A stretch of DNA of 64,000 bases from Gordonia sputi NBRC 100414 (GTDB taxonomy: Bacteria; Actinomycetota; Actinomycetes; Mycobacteriales; Mycobacteriaceae). The translations under genes were made by a program, and so were the position numbers. The stretch spans positions 45,907 through 109,906 of the forward strand of contig NZ_BAFC01000065.1 in the NCBI RefSeq assembly GCF_000248055.1, read 5' to 3'. Shown here piece after piece: positions 8,195 through 15,703 of the stretch (the first letter of the stretch is position 1; every line of letters starts with the position of its first letter). The notes beneath the pieces are model-generated. The model was not told the origin of the DNA. It ran no database searches and was given only the letters and a program-made list of their open reading frames with translations.

Positions 8195-10098
8195 GCAACC
8201 GGCTCACGAGCAGCACACAGGACACCCACACGCATATGTCACCGACCTGGATTCTCGCCATCGACTTCGGTACGTCGAATTCCGCTGCCGCGCATTCGGG
8301 TGCGACAAGCGGAAGCATCGAGACGCTGTCGCTCTCGCACACGAGCAATCTGATGCCGTCGAGTGTGTATGTCGCGGCCCCCGACCGGATTTCCGTCGGT
8401 GAGCCCGCGCGCAACCTCGCGCAGCAGAATCCGACCGGTTTCGTCGCTTCGCCCAAGCGACTGATCACCGGTGCTCCGACGACGGTGATCGCCGGCTACA
8501 CGATGCCGTCGGCGTTGCCGGTCGCCGCGGTGATGTCGGCGATCATCTCGCGTGGCAAGGCAGCGCACGCGGGGCAGTTGCCGACGCAGGTCGTCTTGAC
8601 CCACCCCGAGGCGTGGGCCCCGCAGCAGGTCGGAGTGCTCGTCGAGGCGGCGATGCGCGCGGGAATCGACGGCTCACGGATCAGCACTATTTCCGAACCG
8701 CGTGCTGCGGCAGCCCATTACAGCCGCTCCCATGCCATGCAGCCGGGTGCGCGGATCGCGGTCTTCGACTTCGGCGGCGGCACCCTCGACATCGCTGTGC
8801 TCACCGTGACCGGACCGAACGCCTTCCAGGTGATCGCCGCCCGCGGTGACAACGGCCTCGGCGGCAAGAACATCGATGCGCTGATTCAGCGATGGGTGGA
8901 GCAGCGCCTCGCCGATCGCGACCCCGAGTTGGTCGAGTGGCTGCGTCGACGTGCGCCGGTCGACGTCGTGCAGAGCCTGCAGGAGTCCATCCGAAGCGCC
9001 AAAGAGCTGCTGTCCGAAGCGCCGTCAGCGACCATCACGATCAACAACACCCCGCAGGGCCGCCAAACCCTACAGATCACCCGCGACGAATTCGACGAGT
9101 TGATCGCCCCGGCGGCCGAGCAGGCCTTGCGTCTGACCAGGGCAACACTGCTCGACGCAGGGATCACGCATCCGGAGCAGTTGACCGCCCTGTATCTGAC
9201 AGGTGGGTCGTCGCGGATCCCGCTGATCCAGCAGCGGCTCGGTGAGGTTGGACCGGTAGCCACGCTCGACGACCCGAAAACCGTTGTGGCACAGGGTGCA
9301 TTGGTGACGGCGGTCGGTGATCGCGGTGTCGACACCCGTGAGCGGCCGGCTGCTCCCACAGCCGCCGAGTTGATGACACCGCCCACGCAGCAGGCGCCGG
9401 GCGGGCGCTACCAGTCCGGTGCATCACAGGCACCGCCGGGACAGCAACGCGTTGCGCCGACACCGTCGCCGACACCGGCGTCGTCGGGTGGACGGAAGTG
9501 GGGTCGACTCGCGCTGATCGGTGTGGCGGTCGTTGCGTTGATCGGCATCGTGGTCGGTGGTATCGCCCTCGTGAACCGTAGTAGCGGAGATGACAACCCG
9601 AATCAGGCGGCCGGAAGCTCGACGGCCGCCGCGCAGACTGCTGCGAATGGTAGTGCGATCATCACCGATGAGAAGCAGCTCTACAACCTGCTGCCGTCCG
9701 CATTGCAGGATGGCGTCGAGGATTGCCGCAAGAGCGACTTCACCCAGAGCGGTGCGCTCACCTTGATGTGCAACATCAAGAAGGACGGGTCGTTGGCGTC
9801 GTTCTTCGCGAAGCAGTCCTACGGGGGAATCGACGCGTTCATCAGTTTCTACTCCGACTCGACCAAGGTGCAGAGCACCATCACGTCGCTCCGGAACGGA
9901 ACCCTGAGCAACGGCAAGGGAACCCTTGTGGAGGACTCTGCGCGCGTGTCCGCAGCGGAAATCGCCGACGACACTGCCACCAAGTCCGCCACCGCGACCT
10001 ACGCGAACACGTCCAACAACCTGGGGATGACCATATTCGGGCTCGCGTCGATCGACGACGGCAAGACATTTCTGAGTCGCTCCGGATTGATTTCCTAG
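8191..10098 (+). CDS. Membrane-anchored Hsp70-like ATPase with exported C-terminal domain
   Basis: 635-residue protein with a DnaK-type actin-fold ATPase at the N-terminus: phosphate-1 loop AIDFGTSNSAAA, phosphate-2 FDFGGGTLDIAV (about 192-204) and adenosine motif LTGGSSRIPLI (about 337). Instead of an Hsp70 substrate-binding domain there is a Pro/Gln-rich linker, one transmembrane helix (about 436-462) and a 170-residue exported domain. That domain has two cysteines (EDCRK, LMCNIKK), which could form a disulfide. The layout recalls receptor kinases: cytoplasmic ATPase, helix, extracytoplasmic sensor. The start at 8191 overlaps the dynamin stop (ATGA); ATG 8236, directly before MSPTWILAIDFG, is an alternative. 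It may energise or sense on behalf of the two upstream dynamins. Confidence 0.85.
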   Translation: MSNRLTSSTQDTHTHMSPTWILAIDFGTSNSAAAHSGATSGSIETLSLSHTSNLMPSSVYVAAPDRISVGEPARNLAQQNPTGFVASPKRLITGAPTTVIAGYTMPSALPVAAVMSAIISRGKAAHAGQLPTQVVLTHPEAWAPQQVGVLVEAAMRAGIDGSRISTISEPRAAAAHYSRSHAMQPGARIAVFDFGGGTLDIAVLTVTGPNAFQVIAARGDNGLGGKNIDALIQRWVEQRLADRDPELVEWLRRRAPVDVVQSLQESIRSAKELLSEAPSATITINNTPQGRQTLQITRDEFDELIAPAAEQALRLTRATLLDAGITHPEQLTALYLTGGSSRIPLIQQRLGEVGPVATLDDPKTVVAQGALVTAVGDRGVDTRERPAAPTAAELMTPPTQQAPGGRYQSGASQAPPGQQRVAPTPSPTPASSGGRKWGRLALIGVAVVALIGIVVGGIALVNRSSGDDNPNQAAGSSTAAAQTAANGSAIITDEKQLYNLLPSALQDGVEDCRKSDFTQSGALTLMCNIKKDGSLASFFAKQSYGGIDAFISFYSDSTKVQSTITSLRNGTLSNGKGTLVEDSARVSAAEIADDTATKSATATYANTSNNLGMTIFGLASIDDGKTFLSRSGLIS

Positions 10099-10191
10099 AA
10101 CGCGGAACATTCCACGCATCCGGTCGCATCCAATCCCTGAACGCACAAGCAAGCCCGCCCGATGACGGGCACGAGAGAAAGAAGTCGTGAC

Positions 10192-11481
10192 ATGACCGGC
10201 ACACCCGATCCGAAGCTCGCAGGCCTGAACGTCGAGGGCAACATCACCACCGACTCCGTCGAAGACACCAACCACGACGGTGTGCCCGAGACGGTCCACA
10301 TGCACGACGACGCCGGAAACAAGATCGACGCGGTCATCGGCGACAACGGCGACGTGACCTTCACCGAGAACGGCAAGCCCGCCGGAACGGTCACCGCCGA
10401 CGAGCTGAACTCGGGTACCCAGGACTCGAGTGCCCAGGACTCGAGTGCCCAGGACTCGAGTGCCCAGGACTCGGGCGCCCAGGACTCGGCTACACAGTCG
10501 GCTGACTCCTCCGCGCCGACGGAAACCCAGGTCCCCGAATCGAATTCGGAGCACGACGCCAAGCCGAACATCACCTCGGAAGCGCCCTACTCCGAGAAGT
10601 CTGACGCCGAGAAGTCTGACGCCGAGAAGTCTGACGCCACGCCCCCTGTGAGCCCCGCGGATGCGCACTCCGACACCTCGTCGCCTTCGGAACCGGCTCC
10701 CACCGCAGCACCGCCGGAGGCAGCGGCACCGACTGAGGCAGCCGCGCCGACCCATGCCGCTCCGCAGGCCGAGGCCCAGGCACCGACCGAGGCCCAGGCA
10801 CCGACCCAGGCCGCCGCGCCGACCGAGGCCGCGGCGCCCCAGCAGACTCCCGCTGAGTCGGAGAATGGCCTGCACGTTGATTCAGCTGTCGACACCGACG
10901 GTGACGGCAACGCCGACGTCGTCCACCTCACCGACGATGCGGGAAATCACCTCAACGCCTACCTCGACAACGCGGGCAACGTCACGCTGGTCGAGGGTGA
11001 CGCCAACCATGACGGCAAGGTGGATACGGTTGCCTACGCCGGCGAGGACGGCACCACGATCGTCGAATCCGATACCGATGGCGACGGACACGCCGACCTG
11101 CGCTCGATCCTCGACGAGCGTGGCGAGGTCCGTGAGGTCGACACCCTCGACACCCACGGCAACGTCACGAGCGCCACGCTGGATCTGAACCAGGACGGCA
11201 CCCCCGACGTCAAGCTCATCGACACCGATCACGACGGCAAATTCGACACCACGGTCCTCGACGTCGACCACGACGGCGTTCCCGACACCGTGCTTTCCGA
11301 CACCGATGGTGACGGCAACGCCGACACCGTGAGCTACATCTACGGCGGCCCGGACGGCGCCACCGATCCGTCGGCACACGACGAGTCGCACGAGACGTAC
11401 GGCACCGACTCGCACACCTACGACGATCACGCCACGCACAACGACGCTCACGCCGATCTGCACGGAGACGCATCCGTCTGA
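10192..11481 (+). CDS. Acidic calcium-motif repeat protein (DxDxDG repeats)
   Basis: 429-residue very acidic protein without a signal peptide or membrane helix. It carries at least seven motifs of the form D-x-[ND]-x-DG-x-x-[DE], such as DTNHDGVPE, DTDGDGNAD, DANHDGKVD, DTDHDGKFD and DVDHDGVPD. These resemble the calcium-binding loops of dockerin or thrombospondin type-3 repeats. One lies in the first 75 residues and the rest in the last 200. The middle is low-complexity: five AQDSS-like units, three EKSDA units, then an Ala/Pro/Glu-rich linker. The start at 10192 has GAGAAAGAAG upstream; GTG/ATG further upstream lack it. It follows the Hsp70-like gene by 93 bases. Cellular location and function are unknown; calcium binding is inferred from motif shape. 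Confidence 0.8.
   Translation: MTGTPDPKLAGLNVEGNITTDSVEDTNHDGVPETVHMHDDAGNKIDAVIGDNGDVTFTENGKPAGTVTADELNSGTQDSSAQDSSAQDSSAQDSGAQDSATQSADSSAPTETQVPESNSEHDAKPNITSEAPYSEKSDAEKSDAEKSDATPPVSPADAHSDTSSPSEPAPTAAPPEAAAPTEAAAPTHAAPQAEAQAPTEAQAPTQAAAPTEAAAPQQTPAESENGLHVDSAVDTDGDGNADVVHLTDDAGNHLNAYLDNAGNVTLVEGDANHDGKVDTVAYAGEDGTTIVESDTDGDGHADLRSILDERGEVREVDTLDTHGNVTSATLDLNQDGTPDVKLIDTDHDGKFDTTVLDVDHDGVPDTVLSDTDGDGNADTVSYIYGGPDGATDPSAHDESHETYGTDSHTYDDHATHNDAHADLHGDASV
10418..10492 (+). repeat. 15-bp tandem repeat inside the calcium-motif gene
   Basis: Five head-to-tail 15-bp units beginning CCCAGGACTCGAGTG; the first three are identical and the last two differ at a few positions. They encode (A)QDSS-type pentapeptides and keep the reading frame, so copy number can change without disrupting the gene. 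Confidence 0.9.
10594..10638 (+). repeat. 15-bp tandem repeat (EKSDA units)
   Basis: Three perfect copies of GAGAAGTCTGACGCC encoding Glu-Lys-Ser-Asp-Ala, in frame in the low-complexity middle of the calcium-motif protein. Confidence 0.9.
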
Positions 11482-11549
11482 TCGACCATCAGTCTGCTTG
11501 TCCTGCAGTCTGATCGACCGTCGAATCGGCGGGCCACCAACGTTCGAAC

Positions 11550-11600
11550 AACGCCGGGCGGCAGCCCCAACGCAGATCGCGGGGGCAGCCGCCCGGCGTT
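11550..11600 (+). terminator. Strong GC-rich hairpin, candidate terminator
   Basis: AACGCCGGGCGGC-A-GCCCC (11550-11568) pairs with GGGGC-A-GCCGCCCGGCGTT (ending 11600): a 13-bp and a 5-bp stem separated by one mismatch, with a loop of about 12 bases. It lies 70 bases after the calcium-motif gene and 48 bases before the FHA-ABC gene. There is no T tract, as is common in actinobacteria. It probably separates two transcription units. Confidence 0.65.
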
Positions 11601-11648
11601 CGTCGCGGCGCGTGCGCGTCGTTCACCCATGCAGAAGGCGGACATTCG

Positions 11649-13955
11649 ATGACAACCACTGTTCCGATGCGCGGCAGCGTGAGCGTCGAATCGCGTGTGT
11701 ACGCGCTCGGTGACACGACGCGGATCGCAGTGGGATCGGCCCTCGACAACGACATCGTCGTCGACCACCGGGATGTGCGCGAACACCATCTCGTGATCGA
11801 ATGGCGTGACGACACATGGCATCTCGTGAGTGTCGACGGGGCAACGCTCGTCTCGTCGGGTGCCGCGGTGGTTGATCTCCCGATCACCTCGACGGCAGCG
11901 GTACATCTGGGGCCGCCGTTGCCACCTGAGTGGGAAGCCTGTGCGTCTGCCAGATTCGACGCCCCGCTCGCGACCGAAGACATCCAGCATGACCCGTTCA
12001 CCGACACGCGAGCAGTGACACTCGTCGGACGTGCCCCTACGAACAACCTCGTCGTCGACGACGTGCTCGTCTCCCGACACCACGCCCGCCTCATCAGCGG
12101 GTCCGGCGCGCTGCATCTCGAGGATCTCGGCAGTGTCAACGGCACATTCGTCAACGGACACCGGATCGGGCGAGTGGCAGTCACCGACGGCGACACCGTT
12201 ACCGTCGGTAACACCGACCTCGTCGTCAGCCGCAGCGGTCTCGTCGCAGCTGAAAACGCTTCCGGGCCAAACGCTTCCGACTACAGCGCTTCTGGGTCCA
12301 ACGCTTCTGGGGGCGGCCTGCAGGTCGAGGGCATCGGACTCGTCGTCGACCGCACCAAAGAACTCCTTCATGACGTCGATCTCGTCGCCCGGCCGGGCAC
12401 GTTGACAGCACTCGTCGGCCCATCCGGCGCGGGCAAGTCGACACTGTCGAAGATCGTCGCCGGCCTGACCGCTCCGACGTCGGGTCGGGTGTTGTTCGAC
12501 GGACACGACGTCCACGCCGAGTACGAGTCCCTGCGCACCCGCATCGGTATGGTGCCCCAACACGACGTGCTGCACCGCAAACTGACTCTGCGGCAGGCAC
12601 TTCGGTTTGCCGCCGAGCTTCGGCTCCCCGAGGACCTTCCCGAATCCGAGCGCGACCGCGTGATCGCGGGAGTGCTCGGCGAACTCCAACTGTCCGAGCA
12701 CCTCGACACCCGCGTCGACGCGTTGTCGGGTGGCCAGCGCAAACGAGCGTCGGTGGCGATGGAATTGCTCACCGGCCCTTCGCTTCTCATCCTCGACGAG
12801 CCGACGTCGGGTCTTGATCCGGCACTCGACAGACAGGTCATGGCCACGCTGCGGCGACTCGCCGACGCCGGGCGCACGGTCATCGTCGTCACGCATTCGC
12901 TGACCCTCCTCGCCATGTGCGATCAGGTGTTGTTGCTCGCACCCGGCGGCAAGACGGCGTTCTGCGGACACCCTGCCGAGGTCACGCCGGCGATGGGGAG
13001 TAGCGACTGGGCCGAGATATTTGCCTACGTCGCAAGCCATCCCGACGATGCCCACCGCAGGCACCTCGCGCGGGCCGACGGACACGTCTCGCATCGACAC
13101 CGTTCGACGCCGAGCACGCGGGTCGTGCGGACGCCTCCCCAGACCAGCGCTCAGCGCCAGGCGAGCACGATAGCGCGGCGGCAACTGCGACTGATCCTTG
13201 CCGATCCCGGTTACCTTGCCTTTCTCGTGGTGATGCCGGTCGTGTTGGGGCTGCTGACGTTGGTGATCCCCGGCAGTGCCGGTTTCGGCGTAAACACGGC
13301 GCAAGACACCGCGGGCGAATCGCTTCAGGTCCTCGTCATCCTGGTGATCGGTGCCTGCTTCATGGGAATGGCGCTGACCGTCCGCGATCTCGTCGGTGAA
13401 CGCGACATCTTCGAACGTGAACGCGCAGTGGGACTTCGACCCGGCTCGTACCTGACCGCCAAGATCGGCGTCTACTTCGGCGTGGCGATCGCGCAATCGG
13501 TGGTGATGGTGGTGATCTGCTATCTGGGCAAGGGGCTGCCGTCCGGAGGTGTCGTCGGAGCGGCGCCGGTCGAGTTGCTCGGCGCGGTCGCGCTCATCGC
13601 CTGCCTGAGTACGGTTGTCGGACTTGCCATTTCGGCCGCGGTGAAATCCAACGAACAGACGATGCCGCCGTTGGTCATCCTCGTCATCTCGCAACTTGTG
13701 TTCTGCGGCGGGCTCTTTCGGCTCAGCGCGCCGGGTCTGTCGCAGCTCGCGTGGCTCTTCCCGTCGTACTGGGGGTACGCAGCATCGGCGATGGCGGTGG
13801 ACCTGCCGTCAGTCGCCCCGCTGGCCCCACAGACACGTGGGGCGCACCTCTGGGAGCCCGCATTCGGCAATGCGCTCCTGACTACGAGTGCGCTCGCGTT
13901 GCTCGGCGTGCTTCTGATCGCGTACACGGCGTCGAAGCTCCAGTTGAAACGATAA
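11649..13955 (+). CDS. FHA-FHA-ABC fused exporter (Rv1747-like)
   Basis: 768-residue protein. Two forkhead-associated folds come first: residues about 1-95, and about 115-195, the latter with the classic VSRHHARL and GSVNGTFVNG phosphothreonine-binding motifs. A Ser/Asn-rich linker of imperfect NASG units (about 200-220) follows. The ABC ATPase has Walker A GPSGAGKST, signature LSGGQRKRAS and Walker B LLILDEPTSGLD. An ABC-2 type permease with about six helices fills the C-terminal 260 residues. The layout matches mycobacterial Rv1747, whose FHA domains bind sites phosphorylated by a Ser/Thr kinase; the first FHA here lacks a clear SxxH. No kinase gene is nearby. The substrate is unknown; an envelope glycolipid is plausible. 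Confidence 0.9.
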   Translation: MTTTVPMRGSVSVESRVYALGDTTRIAVGSALDNDIVVDHRDVREHHLVIEWRDDTWHLVSVDGATLVSSGAAVVDLPITSTAAVHLGPPLPPEWEACASARFDAPLATEDIQHDPFTDTRAVTLVGRAPTNNLVVDDVLVSRHHARLISGSGALHLEDLGSVNGTFVNGHRIGRVAVTDGDTVTVGNTDLVVSRSGLVAAENASGPNASDYSASGSNASGGGLQVEGIGLVVDRTKELLHDVDLVARPGTLTALVGPSGAGKSTLSKIVAGLTAPTSGRVLFDGHDVHAEYESLRTRIGMVPQHDVLHRKLTLRQALRFAAELRLPEDLPESERDRVIAGVLGELQLSEHLDTRVDALSGGQRKRASVAMELLTGPSLLILDEPTSGLDPALDRQVMATLRRLADAGRTVIVVTHSLTLLAMCDQVLLLAPGGKTAFCGHPAEVTPAMGSSDWAEIFAYVASHPDDAHRRHLARADGHVSHRHRSTPSTRVVRTPPQTSAQRQASTIARRQLRLILADPGYLAFLVVMPVVLGLLTLVIPGSAGFGVNTAQDTAGESLQVLVILVIGACFMGMALTVRDLVGERDIFERERAVGLRPGSYLTAKIGVYFGVAIAQSVVMVVICYLGKGLPSGGVVGAAPVELLGAVALIACLSTVVGLAISAAVKSNEQTMPPLVILVISQLVFCGGLFRLSAPGLSQLAWLFPSYWGYAASAMAVDLPSVAPLAPQTRGAHLWEPAFGNALLTTSALALLGVLLIAYTASKLQLKR

Positions 13956-14073
13956 CGACCCGAGTGACCTACCTCACAGAAGGTTTTCGACGCCGCGCGG
14001 CACATTCGGAGGGTGTCGGCGCATCCAATCTCTGACGGTGCGAGAAGCGCGCCGAACGATCTGAGGAGACGCG

Positions 14074-14490
14074 ATGTACCCCAGCCAGAACCAGCCGATG
14101 CCCGCTTACCGTGGCGCAACCCAGGCCGGACTCGACGGCCGCACCACCGTGATGCGGCCATCGGGTCGTGACCTGAATGCGGCTTCCGTGCAGCGCCCAT
14201 CGCTGCAGGAGAACCCGTCGACGTCGTGCCCGCCGTCGAACATGGGTTGGGCGGCCGCGGCGCTGCTCTTCTTCTGGCCGCTGGCCTTCGCGTCATTCAG
14301 CAATGCGGGCAGTGTCGCGACGCTCTGGCTCTCCGGCGACCGCGTCGGCGCGCAGCACGCGTCCGACCAGGCGAAGAAGCTCGGAAAGTACTCGTTGATC
14401 GCGTTCGCGGTACTGTTCGTGCTCTCGATCGTGCTTTACGTCGTGGTGATCGCATCGGCGGTGTCATCGATGTCGGCCTACCGCGCCTGA
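14074..14490 (+). CDS. Dispanin (CD225)-like small membrane protein
   Basis: 138-residue protein. A 50-residue hydrophilic N-terminus (MYPSQNQPMPAYRGATQ) precedes two membrane segments separated by a short loop. The second half of helix one and the loop read NMGWAAAALLFFWPLAFASF, then a conserved Gly/Asp/Ala/Ser loop (SGDRVGAQHASDQAKK) and helix two. That is the CD225/dispanin arrangement, with a hydrophobic half-hairpin, a small-residue loop and a C-terminal helix. Bacterial members have no established function; eukaryotic IFITM relatives alter membrane fusion, which is notable next to dynamins. ATG 14074 has GAGGAGACGCG upstream. Confidence 0.75.
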   Translation: MYPSQNQPMPAYRGATQAGLDGRTTVMRPSGRDLNAASVQRPSLQENPSTSCPPSNMGWAAAALLFFWPLAFASFSNAGSVATLWLSGDRVGAQHASDQAKKLGKYSLIAFAVLFVLSIVLYVVVIASAVSSMSAYRA

Positions 14491-14571
14491 CACGCACCTG
14501 GCAGCATCTAACCGAGAAAGCCGGCGCGCAGTCGAACAAACAGCCGCCCGCTACGAACGAAGGAGACACGG

Positions 14572-15003
14572 ATGAGCGCTGAGGACGACTCCATCCTGAC
14601 TGCGCTGGGCATCTCGCCCGACGACGTGCAGGCCCCTCCGCCGGGAGTGTTCGAGCACGCGCTGTACGCAGCATTCGAGTCCGACGCCCCGGCCGACGAC
14701 AGCACCGTCCCCGACATGGACGACGAGCCCGTCGTGCCGGCTGACGACGGCGTTGTCGTCGAGGACGGCATCTATCACGAAGACGGCCAGAACCACGACG
14801 GTCACAACGACGGCGGCCACGACAACGGCGATGGCCACAACGACGGCGGTGCGGTGTCGGCCGATCCCGCGGTCCTGCACGACGACGATCCGACGTTGCA
14901 GCACGACGATTCGACCGGCCACGACGTCGACCTCGCCGACCACGATTACGGCGATCACGACGGTGGTAGTGGACATCACGACGGGGGCGACTACCACCTG
15001 TGA
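14572..15003 (+). CDS. Asp/His-rich acidic protein of unknown function
   Basis: 143-residue protein with no signal peptide or membrane helix. Residues 1-40 look folded (SILTALGISPDDVQAPPPGV, then a FEHALYAAFESDA helix). The remaining 100 residues are almost only Asp, His, Gly and Asn, in NDGGHDNGDGHNDGG-like runs. Such a tail should bind metals such as Zn, Ni or Cu, or be intrinsically disordered. GAAGGAGACACGG upstream of the ATG is a good ribosome-binding site. It lies 81 bases after the dispanin gene on the same strand. I do not recognise a family. The His/Asp tail echoes the acidic repeats of the calcium-motif protein in the same island. Confidence 0.7.
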   Translation: MSAEDDSILTALGISPDDVQAPPPGVFEHALYAAFESDAPADDSTVPDMDDEPVVPADDGVVVEDGIYHEDGQNHDGHNDGGHDNGDGHNDGGAVSADPAVLHDDDPTLQHDDSTGHDVDLADHDYGDHDGGSGHHDGGDYHL

Positions 15004-15070
15004 ATCGACCGACAAGCATGACGCGCGGGAAGCAAGCGCAATGAGCAAAGTACTGGACAACGTACGTAGT

Positions 15071-15104
15071 CTGCGCACCGGTGGCACCCGTCACCGGTGC
15101 GCAG
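15071..15104 (+). promoter_or_regulatory. Perfect 13-bp hairpin upstream of the sigma-factor gene
   Basis: CTGCGCACCGGTG (15071-15083) and CACCGGTGCGCAG (15092-15104) form a perfect 13-bp stem with an 8-base loop. It sits between the Asp/His-rich gene and the ECF sigma gene, 25 bases before the sigma start codon, so it could terminate upstream transcription or attenuate sigma expression. A 23-codon frame (ATG 15041 to TGA 15112, beginning MSKVLDNVRS) runs through the hairpin; it may be chance. Confidence 0.6.
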
Positions 15105-15128
15105 GCGTGTGATTGATCGAGAGCATCT

Positions 15129-15686
15129 GTGGACGAAGCGGCACTCGTGATGGCTGCCCGCGACGGCGACCAACGCGCCTTCGCGGATCTGGTCAACGCC
15201 CATCGCAACCAGATCTGGGCCGTCTGCTTGCAGATCTGCGGGAACCAGCACGACGCCGAGGACGCGCTCCAGGCGACGCTGCTCGCCGCGTGGCGCAACC
15301 TCGACAAGTTCCGCGGCGAGGCGAGATTCTCCACCTGGATGCACCGGATCGCAGCCAACAATGCGCTCGCGTTGATCCGCAAGCGTAAGGCGAACACCAC
15401 GCTCACCGACTTCAGCGATCCCGAGGCGCCGGTGACGCTCGACGCCGATGACTCGGCCCCTCGGTTCGACGAGCAAATCGCGCTGCGCGATGCGTTACGC
15501 GATGCGCTGCAACAACTTTCCGACGATATTCGTGAGGCCGTCGTTCTGCGCGAGTTCGGTGACTTCAGTTACGCCGACATCGCCGAGCATCAGGGCGTCG
15601 GCGTGCAGACGGTGAAATCCAGGCTCAACCGTGGTCGCACACAGCTCGCACAGTATCTCCGCGTCAACACGACCGTGGAGCCATAG
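15129..15686 (+). CDS. ECF-family RNA polymerase sigma factor
   Basis: 185-residue sigma factor with region 2 (residues about 10-75: FADLVNAHRNQIWAVCLQIC, then DAEDALQATLLAAWRNLDKF and FSTWMHRIAANNALALIRKR) and region 4 (about 120-180: LSDDIREAVVLREFGDFSYA, IAEHQGVGVQTVKSRLNRGR). The SigM-like spacing fits the ECF group. It should direct transcription of an envelope or oxidative stress regulon. Start is GTG 15129. No anti-sigma gene follows: the next gene is convergent, with 17 bases between stops. Control must therefore lie elsewhere, perhaps via the hairpin upstream. Confidence 0.9.
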   Translation: MDEAALVMAARDGDQRAFADLVNAHRNQIWAVCLQICGNQHDAEDALQATLLAAWRNLDKFRGEARFSTWMHRIAANNALALIRKRKANTTLTDFSDPEAPVTLDADDSAPRFDEQIALRDALRDALQQLSDDIREAVVLREFGDFSYADIAEHQGVGVQTVKSRLNRGRTQLAQYLRVNTTVEP

Positions 15687-15703
15687 CGCGCGTTCGGATG
15701 TCG

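Noticed and set aside
11448..13694. 748-codon minus-strand open frame opposite the FHA-ABC gene
   Set aside because: High-GC antisense shadow: Arg/Asp/His-rich, no domains, lies wholly over a well-supported gene.
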